Origin: Saccharothrix saharensis
GTDB lineage: Bacteria; Actinomycetota; Actinomycetes; Mycobacteriales; Pseudonocardiaceae
DNA length: 64,000 nucleotides
Reading direction: 5' to 3'
Assembly (NCBI RefSeq): GCF_006716745.1
Contig: NZ_VFPP01000001.1
Span: forward strand, 6,273,386-6,337,385
Shown here: piece after piece, positions 36,788 through 45,988 of the stretch
Layout: each line of letters opens with the position of its first letter
Position numbering within the stretch: the stretch's first letter is position 1
The notes under the pieces: generated by a model
What the model was told of the DNA's origin: nothing
The model's database searches: none
The model's input: the letters and a program-made list of their open reading frames with translations, nothing else
Position numbers and translations under genes: made by a program

Positions 36788-37330
36788 ATGACCGCTGTCG
36801 CCGTGAGGCCGCGCTCGCTGGTCGTGCTGGCCGGACTGCCGGGAGCGGGTAAGTCGACGCTGCTCGCCGCCGCCGACACCGATGGCGCGCCCGCCGTCGT
36901 GCTGGACTCCGACCAGGTGCGGACCAGGCTCCGCGCGCTGGTCCCCGAAGCCCTGCCGTACCGGTTCTACCGCCCGCTGGTGCACCTCGTGCACCGGTTG
37001 CGCATCGTCTGGTTCGCGGCCACCGCCGGCGGACTGCTGCTGGTGCACGAACCGTCGACCAGGCCGACGACCCGCGCCGGCCTGGTCGCCGTCGGCGTGC
37101 TCACCAACCGGCCGAGGCACTTCCTGTGGCTGGACGCGAGCCCCGAGGAGGCGCTGTCCGGCCAGGTCGAGCGGGGCCGGCTGATCCGGTCGCGCTCGTT
37201 CGCCCGGCACGTGCGCCGCGCGGGCAGGCTGCGGCCCCGGTTCGCCGCGGGCGTGCCGCCGCGCGGCTGGCAGGGCCTGACCCTGCTGACCCGGCGTGAC
37301 CACCTGCGCCTGTCGGTGACGCCGGCGTGA
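36788..37330 (+). CDS. P-loop ATP-binding kinase-like protein (AAA_33 type)
   Basis: This 180-residue small nucleotide-binding protein has Walker A GLPGAGKST near residue 16 and a VVLDSDQVRTRLR block near residue 38, typical of zeta-toxin/AAA_33-like kinases. RHFLWLDASPEEALSGQVERGR follows near residue 115. The target is unknown; relatives phosphorylate small molecules or nucleotides. Starts are ATG 36779 or ATG 36788, both without a ribosome-binding site, so a leaderless mRNA is likely. It lies between glnD and ffh, where mycobacteria have Rv2917, a different hypothetical gene. It is separated from ffh by 55 bp. Confidence 0.8.
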   Translation: MTAVAVRPRSLVVLAGLPGAGKSTLLAAADTDGAPAVVLDSDQVRTRLRALVPEALPYRFYRPLVHLVHRLRIVWFAATAGGLLLVHEPSTRPTTRAGLVAVGVLTNRPRHFLWLDASPEEALSGQVERGRLIRSRSFARHVRRAGRLRPRFAAGVPPRGWQGLTLLTRRDHLRLSVTPA

Positions 37331-37385
37331 ACGGCTACCCTGAGTGCGAGGAACCCACCGACGACGTGCGAGGTCTGGCGGCATC

Positions 37386-38933
37386 GTGTTCAACACCCTT
37401 TCCGACCGGCTCACCTCGGTCCTGCAGAACCTGCGGGGCAAGGGGCGGCTGTCCGAGGCCGACATCGACGCGACCGCGCGCGAGATCCGGGTCGCGCTGC
37501 TGGAGGCCGACGTCGCGCTGCCCGTGGTGCGCACGTTCATCGCGAAGGTCAAGGAGCGCGCCAAGGGCGCCGAGGTCAGCCAGGCGCTGAACCCGGCCCA
37601 GCAGGTCGTCAAGATCGTCAACGAGGAGCTGGTCGGCATCCTCGGCGGGGAGACCCGCAGGCTCAACCTGGCCAAGAACCCGCCGAGCGTGATCATGCTC
37701 GCGGGTCTCCAGGGCGCCGGTAAGACCACCCTGGCGGGCAAGCTCGCCAAGTGGCTCAAGGGCCAGGGCCACACCCCGATGCTGGTGGCGTGCGACCTCC
37801 AGCGCCCCAACGCGGTGACCCAGCTCCAGGTGGTCGGCGAGCGCGCGGGCGTGCCCGTGTTCGCCCCCGAGCCGGGCAACGGCGTCGGCGACCCGGTCGA
37901 CGTGGCCCGCAAGGGCATCGAGGAGGCCAAGCGGGCGCAGCACGACATCGTCGTGGTCGACACCGCGGGCCGCCTCGGCGTCGACGAGGAGATGATGCGC
38001 CAGGCCGTGGACATCAGGACCGCGATCCGCCCCGATGAAGTGCTGTTCGTGGTCGACGCGATGATCGGCCAGGACGCGGTGAACACCGCCACGGCGTTCC
38101 GCGACGGCGTCGGCTTCACGGGCGTGGTGCTCACCAAGCTCGACGGCGACGCCCGCGGTGGCGCGGCGCTCAGCGTCCGCGAGATCACCGGGCAGCCCAT
38201 CCTGTTCGCCTCGAACGGGGAGAAGCTGGAGGACTTCGACGTCTTCCACCCGGACCGGATGGCGAGCCGGATCCTGGGCATGGGCGACATGCTCACCCTG
38301 ATCGAGCAGGCGGAGCAGGCGTTCGACGCCGAGCAGGCCGAGGCCGCCGCGGTCAAGATGGGCTCCGGCCAGCTCACGCTGGAGGACTTCCTGGAGCAGA
38401 TGCTGGCCCTGCGCAAGATGGGGCCCATCGCGAACCTGCTGGGCATGCTGCCCGGCGCGGGCCAGATGAAGGACCAACTGGCCAACCTCGACGAGAAGCA
38501 CCTGGACCGGGTGCAGGCGATCATCCGCGGCATGACCCCGGCCGAGCGCGACGACCCGAAGATCATCAACGCCTCGCGCCGGCTGCGCATCGCCAACGGT
38601 TCGGGCGTCCGGGTCAGCGACGTGAACGACCTGGTCAACCGCTTCTTCGAAGCCCGCAAGATGATGAGCCAGATGGCCGGCCGGTTCGGCCTGCCCGGTG
38701 CGGGCGGCAAGAACAACCGCAAGGGCAAGGGGAAGAAGGGCAAGAAGGGCAAGGGCCGCGGCCCCACGCCGCCGAAGGTGCGCGGCGGGTTCCCCGGCAT
38801 GCCCGGCATGCTGCCCCCCGGGATGCCCGGCATGCCGACCCAGGGCGGCGGCCCCGCGCTGCCGCCGGGGCTGGGCGGCTTCGACCAGCTCCCGCCCGGC
38901 TTCGACCCGTCGAAGCTGAAGTTCGACAAGTGA
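37386..38933 (+). CDS. ffh: Signal recognition particle protein Ffh (SRP54)
   Basis: Ffh is the SRP GTPase that binds signal sequences together with 4.5S RNA. The 515-residue protein starts VFNTLSDRLTSVLQNLRGKGRLSEADID (N domain). The G domain has the P-loop GLQGAGKTT near residue 107, DTAGRLG near 192 and TKLDGDARGGAALS near 248. The Met-rich M domain holds QLTLEDFLEQMLALRKMGP...LLGMLPG and RRLRIANGSG, the SRP RNA-binding motif. A Gly/Met/Pro-rich tail (FPGMPGMLPPGMPGMP) extends it. The start is GTG 37386. Its stop overlaps the next gene by 4 bp. Confidence 0.97.
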   Translation: MFNTLSDRLTSVLQNLRGKGRLSEADIDATAREIRVALLEADVALPVVRTFIAKVKERAKGAEVSQALNPAQQVVKIVNEELVGILGGETRRLNLAKNPPSVIMLAGLQGAGKTTLAGKLAKWLKGQGHTPMLVACDLQRPNAVTQLQVVGERAGVPVFAPEPGNGVGDPVDVARKGIEEAKRAQHDIVVVDTAGRLGVDEEMMRQAVDIRTAIRPDEVLFVVDAMIGQDAVNTATAFRDGVGFTGVVLTKLDGDARGGAALSVREITGQPILFASNGEKLEDFDVFHPDRMASRILGMGDMLTLIEQAEQAFDAEQAEAAAVKMGSGQLTLEDFLEQMLALRKMGPIANLLGMLPGAGQMKDQLANLDEKHLDRVQAIIRGMTPAERDDPKIINASRRLRIANGSGVRVSDVNDLVNRFFEARKMMSQMAGRFGLPGAGGKNNRKGKGKKGKKGKGRGPTPPKVRGGFPGMPGMLPPGMPGMPTQGGGPALPPGLGGFDQLPPGFDPSKLKFDK

Positions 38934-40006
38934 GCGGCCTGCACCTGCGGGGCGTCGTCCTCCCCGAGGGCGGCGACCCGCGGGACGTGTGGGTGGTCAA
39001 CGGGCGCATCCGCACGAACCCGGTGCCCGGTGCGACCACCGTCAGCACCGGCGGCTACCTGGTGCCCGGCCTGGTCGACGCGCACTGCCACGTCGGCCTG
39101 GGCGCCCAGGGCGCGGTCGACCTGCCCGAGGCGGTGGAGCAGGCGCTCGCCGACCGGCGGGCGGGCGCGCTGCTGATCCGCGACTGCGGCTCGCCGCTGG
39201 ACACGCGCCCGTTGCAGGAGCGCCTGGACCTGCCGCGGCTCATCCGCGCGGGCAGGCACCTGGCCCGGCCCAAGCGCTACATCAAGTACCTGGGCGTGGA
39301 GGTCGAGGACCCGGCCGACCTGCCTGCCGCGGTGGCCGAGCAGGTGGAGAACGGCGACGGCTGGGTGAAGCTGGTCGGCGACTGGATCGACCGCGGCACC
39401 GGCGACCTCGCGCCGCTGTGGACCGAGGACGTGCTCACCGAGGCGATCAAGGTCGCCCACGAGGGCAAGGCCAGGGTCACGGCGCACGTCTTCGGCGAGG
39501 ACGCCCTGCCCGCCCTGCTCAACGCGGGCATCGACTGCATCGAGCACGGCACCGGCCTGACCGACGACACGATCGCGCAGATGGCCCGCAACGGGACCGC
39601 GCTCGTGCCGACGTTGATCAACATCGAGAACTTCCCGGCCATCGCGGCGGGCGCGGACAAGTACCCGGGCTACCAGAGCCACATGCGGGACCTGTACGCG
39701 CGCAACACCGCGACCATCGCCAAGGCCGTCGAGGCGGGCGTGCCGGTGTTCGCGGGCACCGACGCGGGCGGCGGCATCCGGCACGGCCGGATCGTGGACG
39801 AGATCAAGGCGCTGCACGGCGTCGGCATGACCCCGATCCAGGCACTGGGCGCCGCCTCGTGGGCCGCGCGCGAGTGGTTGGGTTTCCCCTCGCTCACCGA
39901 GGGCGCGGCGGCCGACGTCGTGGTCTACGACGGGGATCCCCGCGAGGACCTGGAGGCACTGCGCCACCCCAGGCTGGTCATGCTGCGCGGCCGCATCCAC
40001 GCCTGA
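38930..40006 (+). CDS. Amidohydrolase-family protein
   Basis: This 358-residue metal-dependent hydrolase is of the amidohydrolase superfamily and is found directly after ffh in mycobacteria as well (Rv2915c type). The metal-binding blocks are VDAHCHVG near residue 50, RYIKYLG and WVKLVGDW, ARVTAHVFGEDALPALLNAGIDCIEHGTGL, and FAGTDAGGGIRHG near residue 283. It most resembles imidazolonepropionase/dipeptidase-like (MecR-type prolidase) enzymes, but the substrate is not known. The GTG at 38930 overlaps the ffh stop, so it is translationally coupled to ffh, although no shared function is obvious. Confidence 0.88.
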   Translation: MSGLHLRGVVLPEGGDPRDVWVVNGRIRTNPVPGATTVSTGGYLVPGLVDAHCHVGLGAQGAVDLPEAVEQALADRRAGALLIRDCGSPLDTRPLQERLDLPRLIRAGRHLARPKRYIKYLGVEVEDPADLPAAVAEQVENGDGWVKLVGDWIDRGTGDLAPLWTEDVLTEAIKVAHEGKARVTAHVFGEDALPALLNAGIDCIEHGTGLTDDTIAQMARNGTALVPTLINIENFPAIAAGADKYPGYQSHMRDLYARNTATIAKAVEAGVPVFAGTDAGGGIRHGRIVDEIKALHGVGMTPIQALGAASWAAREWLGFPSLTEGAAADVVVYDGDPREDLEALRHPRLVMLRGRIHA

Positions 40007-40148
40007 CCGCGGTGGTGGTGGGAAATCCTCGATCGGAGCGTCTGACGTGGAGTTCTTCCGCCACCCGAAGTGAGTTCTGCGGCCGTCAGGGTGATCTTGA
40101 ACGGCCTCGGGCAGCACTCCGCCCCACCGGACCACTACGTTCGGACGA

Positions 40149-40859
40149 GTGGAGGAACAGCAGGACCGGGACACCGGCCGGGCGCACTGGGGCTTCCTGG
40201 CGTTCTTCACCGGCCTGGGCGGCTACCACCTGGCGATCCTGGGTTTCACCGCCGCCACGGCCGACCGCTTCGCCGAGGTCGACATCACCGACCCGCCGGT
40301 GCTCGGCCCGCTCCTGCTGCTGGTCTTCCTGCCCAACGTCCTGCTCGGCCTCGGCCCGGTCGTCATCTCGTGGTACCGGGGCGACGGGCCGGGCAGGGAC
40401 TTCGGCCTGTGGCCGACCGCCCGGGACCTGAAGGTCGGCCTGGCCGCCGGCGGCGCGGCGCTGCTGGCCGCCTGGCTGCTGGGCGCGCTGCTGCTGAGCA
40501 TCAACCCGGACCGGTCCGGGTCGCTGGACGAGATCGAAGCGCTCTCCGGCGGCCGCACGATCTGGCTGGCCGCGGCGGCGCTGTTCGTGTTCCTCGGCGC
40601 GCCGCTGACCGAGGAGCTGCTCACCCGGGGTGCCCTGTGGCAGGCGTTGGCGCACTACCGCATCCCCAAGCTCGCGATCCTGGCCCTCACCGCCGTCGTC
40701 TTCGCGTTCCTGCACGAGGAGAGCTGGCGCATGCTGAGCCTGTTCGCCCAGGGGCTCGCCATCGGCGCGGCCCGCATGATCACCGGCCGGGTGGCCTCCA
40801 GCGTGGTGGCGCACGCCACGAACAACCTGCTGCCCGCCGTCTACCTGTACATCGGCTGA
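40149..40859 (+). CDS. CPBP-family intramembrane protease 1
   Basis: This 236-residue protein has about seven membrane helices and the three CPBP (Abi/CAAX protease-like) motifs: TEELLTRG (Glu-Glu-x3-Arg) near residue 157, FAFLHEE near 185, and HATNN near 221. Bacterial members process or anchor membrane proteins or take part in bacteriocin self-immunity; the substrate here is unknown. The start is GTG at 40149, 142 bp after the amidohydrolase gene. A second, diverged CPBP gene follows 9 bp later. Confidence 0.88.
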   Translation: MEEQQDRDTGRAHWGFLAFFTGLGGYHLAILGFTAATADRFAEVDITDPPVLGPLLLLVFLPNVLLGLGPVVISWYRGDGPGRDFGLWPTARDLKVGLAAGGAALLAAWLLGALLLSINPDRSGSLDEIEALSGGRTIWLAAAALFVFLGAPLTEELLTRGALWQALAHYRIPKLAILALTAVVFAFLHEESWRMLSLFAQGLAIGAARMITGRVASSVVAHATNNLLPAVYLYIG

Positions 40860-40868
40860 CTAGGGTGG

Positions 40869-41651
40869 ATGGCTGTGACACGACCGGATGAACCTCCGCC
40901 GAGCCTGATCGCCAGCGTCCGCGCGGTCGGACGGGAGCCGGAAGCGGTGCACGCCGGGCAGCGCTGGGGCTTCGGCGCGTTCCTGCTGGTGGAAGCCGTC
41001 TTCATCCTCACCGCGGTGTTCATCACCGCGGTGGCCCGCACGTCCGGCACGGACATCGCCACCTCGGTCACGTTCGTCCTGGTCGGCTCGATGGTCCCGA
41101 CGGTCCTGGCCGCGGCGGTCGCCGTCACCATCACCTACCTGCGCGGCAACGGCCCGTTCCGGGACCTGCGGCTGGCCTGGGACTGGGCGGACGTCAAGAT
41201 CGGCCTCAAGCTGGGCGCGCTCGGCCTGGTGCTCACCTACGTGGCCGCGGTGATCTGGTCGCGCGTCGTCGGCGACAGCAACGCCACCTCCGCGATCGGC
41301 GAGCTCGTGGACGGCGCGGGGCTGCCCGTCGCCGCGGCCGTCGCGATGTTCGTCTACGTGTGCTTCCTCGGCCCGGTGTGCGAGGAGGTCATCTACCGCG
41401 GCCTGCTGTGGGGCGCGATCGAGCGGCAGCGCTGGAGCCGGTGGGCGGCGTTCGTGCTGACCACGCTGATCTTCGCGGCCAGCCACCTCGAACCGCTGCG
41501 GACGTCGTTGCTCATCGTCATCGCGCTGCCCATCGGCATCGCCCGCCTCATCACGCGCAGGCTCACCGCGAGCGTGGTGGCGCACGTCATCAACAACTTC
41601 CTGCCCGGCCTGACCCTCCTGCTCGTCTCGATCGGGGTGATGCCCGCGTGA
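40869..41651 (+). CDS. CPBP-family intramembrane protease 2
   Basis: This 260-residue membrane protein is paralogous to the gene just upstream. The CPBP motifs are CEEVIYRGLLWGAIE near residue 175, FAASHLEP near 206, and HVINNF near 239; all catalytic Glu, Arg, His and Asn positions are kept. A soluble N-terminus of about 35 residues (PPPSLIASVRAVGREPEAV) precedes the first helix. The start is ATG at 40869. Its stop overlaps the pxpA start by 4 bp (GTGA), which suggests co-expression with 5-oxoprolinase subunit A. Confidence 0.88.
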   Translation: MAVTRPDEPPPSLIASVRAVGREPEAVHAGQRWGFGAFLLVEAVFILTAVFITAVARTSGTDIATSVTFVLVGSMVPTVLAAAVAVTITYLRGNGPFRDLRLAWDWADVKIGLKLGALGLVLTYVAAVIWSRVVGDSNATSAIGELVDGAGLPVAAAVAMFVYVCFLGPVCEEVIYRGLLWGAIERQRWSRWAAFVLTTLIFAASHLEPLRTSLLIVIALPIGIARLITRRLTASVVAHVINNFLPGLTLLLVSIGVMPA

Positions 41652-42415
41652 CCGCCCGCGCGATCGATCTCAACAGCGACCTCGGCGAGGGCTTCGGCAT
41701 CTGGCGACTGGGTGACGACGAATCCCTGCTCGGCATCGTGACCAGCGCCAACGTGGCCTGCGGCTTCCACGCGGGTGACCCGTCGACCATGCGCCGGGTG
41801 TGCCGCCAGGCCGCCGCCGCGGGCGTCGCGGTGGGCGCCCAGGTGTCCTACCGGGACCTGGCGGGCTTCGGCCGCCGGTTCATCGACGCGGACCCCGCCG
41901 AGCTGGCCGACGAGGTGCTCTACCAGATCGGTGCGCTGGACGCGTGCGCCAAGGCCGCCGGGACGCGGGTCGAGTACGTGAAGCCGCACGGCGCGCTCTA
42001 CAACGCCACCGTCCACCACGACCGGCAGGCGCAGGCCGTGGTGGACGGCGTGCGGGCGTTCGGCGACCTGCCCGTCCTCGGCCTGCCCGGCTCGCGCCTG
42101 CTCGACCACGCCGAACGGGCGGGCCTGCGCCCGGTGCGGGAGGCGTTCGCCGACCGCGCGTACACCCCGCAGGGCACGCTCGTGCCGCGCACCGCGCCCG
42201 GCGCCGTCCTGACCGGCACGGACGCCGTGCTCGCGCAGGTGCTCAGGCTCGCCGAACGCGGTGAGCTCGTCGCCGCCGACGGCACCGTGCTGGAGGCCGA
42301 GGTCGACTCCGTCTGCCTGCACGGCGACACCCCCGGCGCGGTCGAGCACGCGCGCGAGGTCCGCGCCGCGCTGGAGGCGGCGGGCGTCCCCGTGGCCCGA
42401 TTCGTGGTCCGGTAG
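41648..42415 (+). CDS. pxpA: 5-Oxoprolinase subunit PxpA (LamB/YcsF family)
   Basis: This 255-residue protein of the LamB/YcsF family is subunit A of the ATP-dependent 5-oxoprolinase PxpABC, which opens pyroglutamate to glutamate. Family blocks are IDLNSDLGEGFGIWRLGDDESLLGIVTSANVACGFHAGDPSTM at the N-terminus (read in parts), GVAVGAQVSYRDLAGFGRR, YVKPHGALYN and SVCLHGDTPGAV. The partner subunits PxpB and PxpC are not in the window, so either they are elsewhere or this subunit has another use. The start is GTG 41648, overlapping the CPBP gene. Confidence 0.93.
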   Translation: MTARAIDLNSDLGEGFGIWRLGDDESLLGIVTSANVACGFHAGDPSTMRRVCRQAAAAGVAVGAQVSYRDLAGFGRRFIDADPAELADEVLYQIGALDACAKAAGTRVEYVKPHGALYNATVHHDRQAQAVVDGVRAFGDLPVLGLPGSRLLDHAERAGLRPVREAFADRAYTPQGTLVPRTAPGAVLTGTDAVLAQVLRLAERGELVAADGTVLEAEVDSVCLHGDTPGAVEHAREVRAALEAAGVPVARFVVR

Positions 42416-42568
42416 ACCGGTCTGGCAGAATGGTTGGTTGTTCGCCGAGGTCGGTCCCTCTCACCGTGCCATGGCGCCCCAGACACCTGGGCTTTCACCA
42501 CCCGTGCCCCACTCGGGTGAGGACTGCCCGCACCTGAGCACACGAGAGCACGAGGAGCACCCACACCC

Positions 42569-43021
42569 GTGGCCGTCAAGATCAAGCTTCAGCGGCTTGG
42601 CAAGATCCGTCAGCCGTACTACCGGATCGTCGTCGCCGATGCCCGCACCCGCCGCAACGGCAAGGCCATCGAGACGATCGGCAAGTACCACCCGAAGGAA
42701 GAGCCGTCGTTCATCGCGGTGGACAGCGACCGCGCGCAGTACTGGCTGGGCGTCGGCGCGCAGCCGACCGAGTCGGTCCAGCGCCTGCTGGAGATCACCG
42801 GTGACTGGCAGAAGTTCAAGGGCCTGCCGGGCGCCGAGGGCACGCTGAAGGTCAAGGAGCCCAAGCCGAGCAAGGCGGACCTGTTCGCCGCCGCGCTGGC
42901 CGCCGCGGGCGACGCGCCGTCCACCGAGGCGACCACGCCGAAGAAGAAGTCGGCGAAGAAGGACGACGCCAAGAAGGCCGACGCCGAGGCCGCTCCCGAG
43001 GCTGCCAAGGACGAGGCGTGA
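42569..43021 (+). CDS. rpsP: 30S ribosomal protein S16
   Basis: S16 starts [37 protein letters not shown], the usual family opening (given here in shortened form for the motif [10 protein letters not shown]). The core is about 85 residues. A 60-residue tail rich in Lys, Ala, Glu and Asp extends the protein to 150 residues, as in many actinobacteria. The start is GTG at 42569. It leads the rpsP-khpA-rimM-trmD operon. A CAGAAT hexamer at 42426-42431 could be the -10 box of its promoter. Confidence 0.97.
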   Translation: MAVKIKLQRLGKIRQPYYRIVVADARTRRNGKAIETIGKYHPKEEPSFIAVDSDRAQYWLGVGAQPTESVQRLLEITGDWQKFKGLPGAEGTLKVKEPKPSKADLFAAALAAAGDAPSTEATTPKKKSAKKDDAKKADAEAAPEAAKDEA

Positions 43022-43257
43022 GCTTGTTGGCTGACGCCCTCGAACACCTCGTTCGGGGCATCGTCGACCACCCGGACGACGTCCGGGTGAACCTGGTCAC
43101 GACCCGCCGCGGTCGCACGCTGGAGGTCCACGTCCACCCGGACGACCTCGGCAAGGTGATCGGCCGCAGCGGTCGCACCGCGACCGCCCTGCGCACCGTG
43201 ATGGCCGGTATCGGTGGTCGTGGCGTGCGCGTCGACGTGGTCGACACCGACCGCTGA
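43018..43257 (+). CDS. khpA: RNA-binding KH-domain protein KhpA
   Basis: This 79-residue single-KH-domain protein is of the KhpA family and partners with KhpB/Jag in RNA binding. The GxxG loop sits in [16 protein letters not shown] near residue 45, after VHPDDLGK. Its start (GTG 43018) overlaps the rpsP stop by 4 bp, and rimM follows 8 bp later, the standard order. In other bacteria KhpA affects cell-size control and small RNA binding. Confidence 0.95.
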   Translation: MSLLADALEHLVRGIVDHPDDVRVNLVTTRRGRTLEVHVHPDDLGKVIGRSGRTATALRTVMAGIGGRGVRVDVVDTDR

Positions 43258-43265
43258 ACGCGCAC

Positions 43266-43784
43266 ATGGACGTCGTCGTCGGCCGAGTGGCCAAGGCGCA
43301 CGGGATCAGCGGCGAGCTCGCCGTCGACGTGCGCACGGATTCGCCCGAGACCCGGTTCGCGAAGGGCTCGGTGTTGGCCGCCAAGCTGCGCGACGGCACG
43401 TCCCGCAACCTCACCGTCGCAGCCGCCCGGAACCACTCCGGGCGGCTGCTGGTGCGTTTCGAGGAAGTGCTGACGCGCGACGTCGCCGAGACGTTGCGGG
43501 GCACGGTGCTGCTCGGCAGCACCGAGGACCTGCCGCCGACCGGCGACCCGGACGAGTTCTACGACCACGAGCTCGAAGGGCTGACCGCCGAGCTGGTGGA
43601 CGGCACCAGGGTCGGCACCGTGCTGGAGGTCGTGCACGGGCCGGGCGGCGAGCTGCTGGTGGTCAAGCGCGAGAACGGTGACGAGACCCTCGTGCCGTTC
43701 GTGCGCGAGATCGTGCCGACGGTGGACATCGCGGGCAAGCGCGTGGTGCTGGACCCGCCCGAGGGCCTGCTCGATGCGGATTGA
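43266..43784 (+). CDS. rimM: Ribosome maturation factor RimM
   Basis: RimM assists assembly of the 30S head and 16S rRNA processing, acting with S19. The 172-residue protein has the N-terminal barrel with [29 protein letters not shown] and the C-terminal PRC barrel with [15 protein letters not shown] near residue 98. The block [30 protein letters not shown] comes at the end. The last 11 bp overlap trmD, so the two are coupled. The start is ATG at 43266. Confidence 0.96.
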   Translation: MDVVVGRVAKAHGISGELAVDVRTDSPETRFAKGSVLAAKLRDGTSRNLTVAAARNHSGRLLVRFEEVLTRDVAETLRGTVLLGSTEDLPPTGDPDEFYDHELEGLTAELVDGTRVGTVLEVVHGPGGELLVVKRENGDETLVPFVREIVPTVDIAGKRVVLDPPEGLLDAD

Positions 43785-44508
43785 CGTCGTCACGATCTTC
43801 CCGGAGTACCTGGACCCGCTCCGCGCCGCCCTGCTGGGCAAGGCGATCGACAAGGGTCTGATCAGCGTCGGCGTGCACGACCTGCGCGACTGGACGCACG
43901 ACGTGCACAAGGCCGTGGACGACAGCCCGTACGGCGGTGGACCCGGCATGGTGATGAAGCCCCAGGTGTGGGGCGAGGCGCTGGACGCGGTCTGCACCCC
44001 GGCCACCCGTCTGATCGTGCCCACGCCCGCCGGCCGGCCGTTCACCCAGCGGGTGGCGCACGACCTGGCCGCCGAGGAGCACCTGGTGTTCGCCTGCGGC
44101 CGGTACGAGGGCATCGACCAGCGGGTGGTGGACGACGCGTCGCGCCGGATGCGCGTGGACGAGGTCTCCATCGGCGACTACGTGCTCGTCGGTGGCGAGG
44201 TGGCGGTGCTGGTCGTGGTCGAGGCCGTGGTCCGGCTACTGCCCGGCGTGCTCGGCAACCCGAAGTCGGCCGCCGAGGACTCGTTCTCCGACGGCCTGCT
44301 GGAGGGCCCCAGCTACACCCGGCCCGAGGTGTGGCGCGAGCTGGCCGTGCCCGACGTGCTGCGCTCGGGCAACCACAAGGCGATCGACCGGTGGCGGCGC
44401 GACCAGTCGCTGCGCCGAACCCGCGAGCGCCGCCCCGACCTGCTCGACGCGCTGCCCGAGGGGGCGCTCGACAAGCACGACCGCAAGCTGCTGGACGGGC
44501 TCGACTAG
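43774..44508 (+). CDS. trmD: tRNA (guanine-N1)-methyltransferase
   Basis: TrmD methylates G37 of tRNAs to stop frameshifting, using S-adenosylmethionine bound in a trefoil knot. The 244-residue protein starts [16 protein letters not shown] and includes [15 protein letters not shown] and the knot [11 protein letters not shown]...[13 protein letters not shown] near residue 115. The block [15 protein letters not shown] contains the catalytic Asp region upstream ([10 protein letters not shown]). The start is ATG 43774, inside the rimM end. A short hairpin at 44509-44531 follows. Confidence 0.97.
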   Translation: MRIDVVTIFPEYLDPLRAALLGKAIDKGLISVGVHDLRDWTHDVHKAVDDSPYGGGPGMVMKPQVWGEALDAVCTPATRLIVPTPAGRPFTQRVAHDLAAEEHLVFACGRYEGIDQRVVDDASRRMRVDEVSIGDYVLVGGEVAVLVVVEAVVRLLPGVLGNPKSAAEDSFSDGLLEGPSYTRPEVWRELAVPDVLRSGNHKAIDRWRRDQSLRRTRERRPDLLDALPEGALDKHDRKLLDGLD

Positions 44509-44531
44509 GGGCGATTTCTCCCCGCCGCCCC
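44509..44531 (+). terminator. Short hairpin after trmD
   Basis: GGGGCG (44509-44514) pairs with CGCCCC (44526-44531) across an 11-nt loop, directly after the trmD stop. It may terminate or attenuate the rpsP operon. There is no T-tract, so the call is tentative. Confidence 0.35.
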
Positions 44532-44675
44532 TCGTCTGGCACACTGGACAGGTTGCTGCACCCGGTTCAACTCATCCGGCGTGCGCTAGGCCCGCCCCCG
44601 TGCGCGTGTGTAACTTGAGATGTTCCGCGCCCTGGGGGAGTACGCAATACACGTGAGGACGAGGACGGACCACCG

Positions 44676-45035
44676 ATGAACACCCTGGACGCTCTTGACG
44701 CCCAGTCGCTGCGCTCCGACATCCCCAGCTTCCGGCCGGGCGACACGCTGAAGGTCCACGTCCGCGTCATCGAGGGCTCCCGCGAGCGGGTCCAGGTGTT
44801 CCAGGGCGTCGTGATCCGCCGCCAGGGCGGCGGGATCCGTGAGACCTTCACCGTCCGCAAGGTCTCGTTCGGTGTCGGCGTCGAGCGCACCTTCCCGGTG
44901 CACTCCCCGAACATCGCCGAGATCGAGGTCGCCTCCCGCGGTGACGTCCGCCGGGCGAAGCTGTACTACCTCCGCGACCTGCGCGGCAAGGCCGCGAAGA
45001 TCAAGGAGAAGCGCGAGGCCAAGCCGGCCTCCTGA
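44676..45035 (+). CDS. rplS: 50S ribosomal protein L19
   Basis: L19 lies at the 30S-50S interface. The 119-residue protein has the family blocks [36 protein letters not shown] (shortened here: [11 protein letters not shown] and [16 protein letters not shown]). [24 protein letters not shown] and [18 protein letters not shown] follow. The start is ATG at 44676, 167 bp after trmD, so it probably has its own promoter; TTGAGA at 44615-44620 is a possible -35 element. It is followed by two signal peptidase genes. Confidence 0.97.
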   Translation: MNTLDALDAQSLRSDIPSFRPGDTLKVHVRVIEGSRERVQVFQGVVIRRQGGGIRETFTVRKVSFGVGVERTFPVHSPNIAEIEVASRGDVRRAKLYYLRDLRGKAAKIKEKREAKPAS

Positions 45036-45069
45036 CGCCGGGCACACGCGGAAGCAGTAGCCTGCCCAC

Positions 45070-45972
45070 GTGGCAGATCCCGTGCACCGCTCCGCTGACG
45101 AAGACGGTCAGGATCCCGCAGTCGAGTCCACTCCGGACTCGGCTGCGGGTGGCAGGTCGAAGAAGGACAAGAAGAAGCCCCCGCTCTGGCGCGAGTTGCT
45201 CGTGCTCGGGGCCACGGCCCTGGTCCTCACCATCCTGATCCAGACGTTCCTCGCGCGGGTGTACGTGATCCCGTCGCAGTCGATGGAGGAGACCCTCCAC
45301 GGCTGCCCGGGGTGCAACAACGACCGCGTGCTGGTCGACAAGCTGGTCTACGACTTCACCGACATCGAGCCGGGCGAGGTCGTGGTCTTCCGCGGCCCCG
45401 AGACCTGGGGCAACAACGACTTCACGTCGAACCGGTCGGACAACCCGATCGTGGCGGGCATCCAGTCGGTCGCCTCGCTGGTCGGGCTCGCGCCGCCGGA
45501 CGAGCGGGACTTCGTCAAGCGGGTCATCGCGGTCGGCGGGCAGACCGTCGAGTGCTGTGACGAGCAGCACCGCGTGAAGGTCGACGGCAAGCCGCTGGAC
45601 GAGCCGTACATCTACTGGCAGCCGGGCACCTCGCCGGAGAACCACGACCCGTTCGAGCCGGTCAAGGTCCCCGAGGGCCACCTCTGGGTGATGGGCGACA
45701 ACCGCACCAACTCCACCGACTCGCGCAAGCAGGGCGGTGGCGGCCTGGCGGGCACCGTGCCCGAGGAGAACGTCATCGGCAAGGCCCGGGTCATCGTGCT
45801 GCCGCCGTCGCGCTGGCAGGGCATCGGGGACCACAACCCGCAGGCCGTCGCGCTGGGCGCGCCCGCGTGGCAGGGCGCCATCCCGGCGGGCGCCGGCCTG
45901 GCCGCGGCGTGGCCGCTGGTGTTCTTCGGCCGCAAGGTCCGGAGGCGGTTGACCAGGGCCTCACAGCCCTGA
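45070..45972 (+). CDS. lepB: Type I signal peptidase LepB (copy 1)
   Basis: This membrane-bound serine protease cuts signal peptides from exported proteins. The 300-residue protein has a charged N-terminus (KKDKKKPPL) and a membrane helix near residues 42-60. The catalytic Ser71 is in PSQSMEETL and the catalytic Lys150 is in ERDFVKRVIAVGG. The MGDNRTNSTDSR box is near residue 220. A second hydrophobic segment at the C-terminus (GAGLAAAWPLVFFG) suggests the end is membrane-bound again. A Cys pair (CPGCNN, CC) lies near the active site. The start is GTG at 45070. A paralogue follows 16 bp later. Confidence 0.96.
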   Translation: MADPVHRSADEDGQDPAVESTPDSAAGGRSKKDKKKPPLWRELLVLGATALVLTILIQTFLARVYVIPSQSMEETLHGCPGCNNDRVLVDKLVYDFTDIEPGEVVVFRGPETWGNNDFTSNRSDNPIVAGIQSVASLVGLAPPDERDFVKRVIAVGGQTVECCDEQHRVKVDGKPLDEPYIYWQPGTSPENHDPFEPVKVPEGHLWVMGDNRTNSTDSRKQGGGGLAGTVPEENVIGKARVIVLPPSRWQGIGDHNPQAVALGAPAWQGAIPAGAGLAAAWPLVFFGRKVRRRLTRASQP

Positions 45973-45988
45973 TCGGTACGCTGACCGG

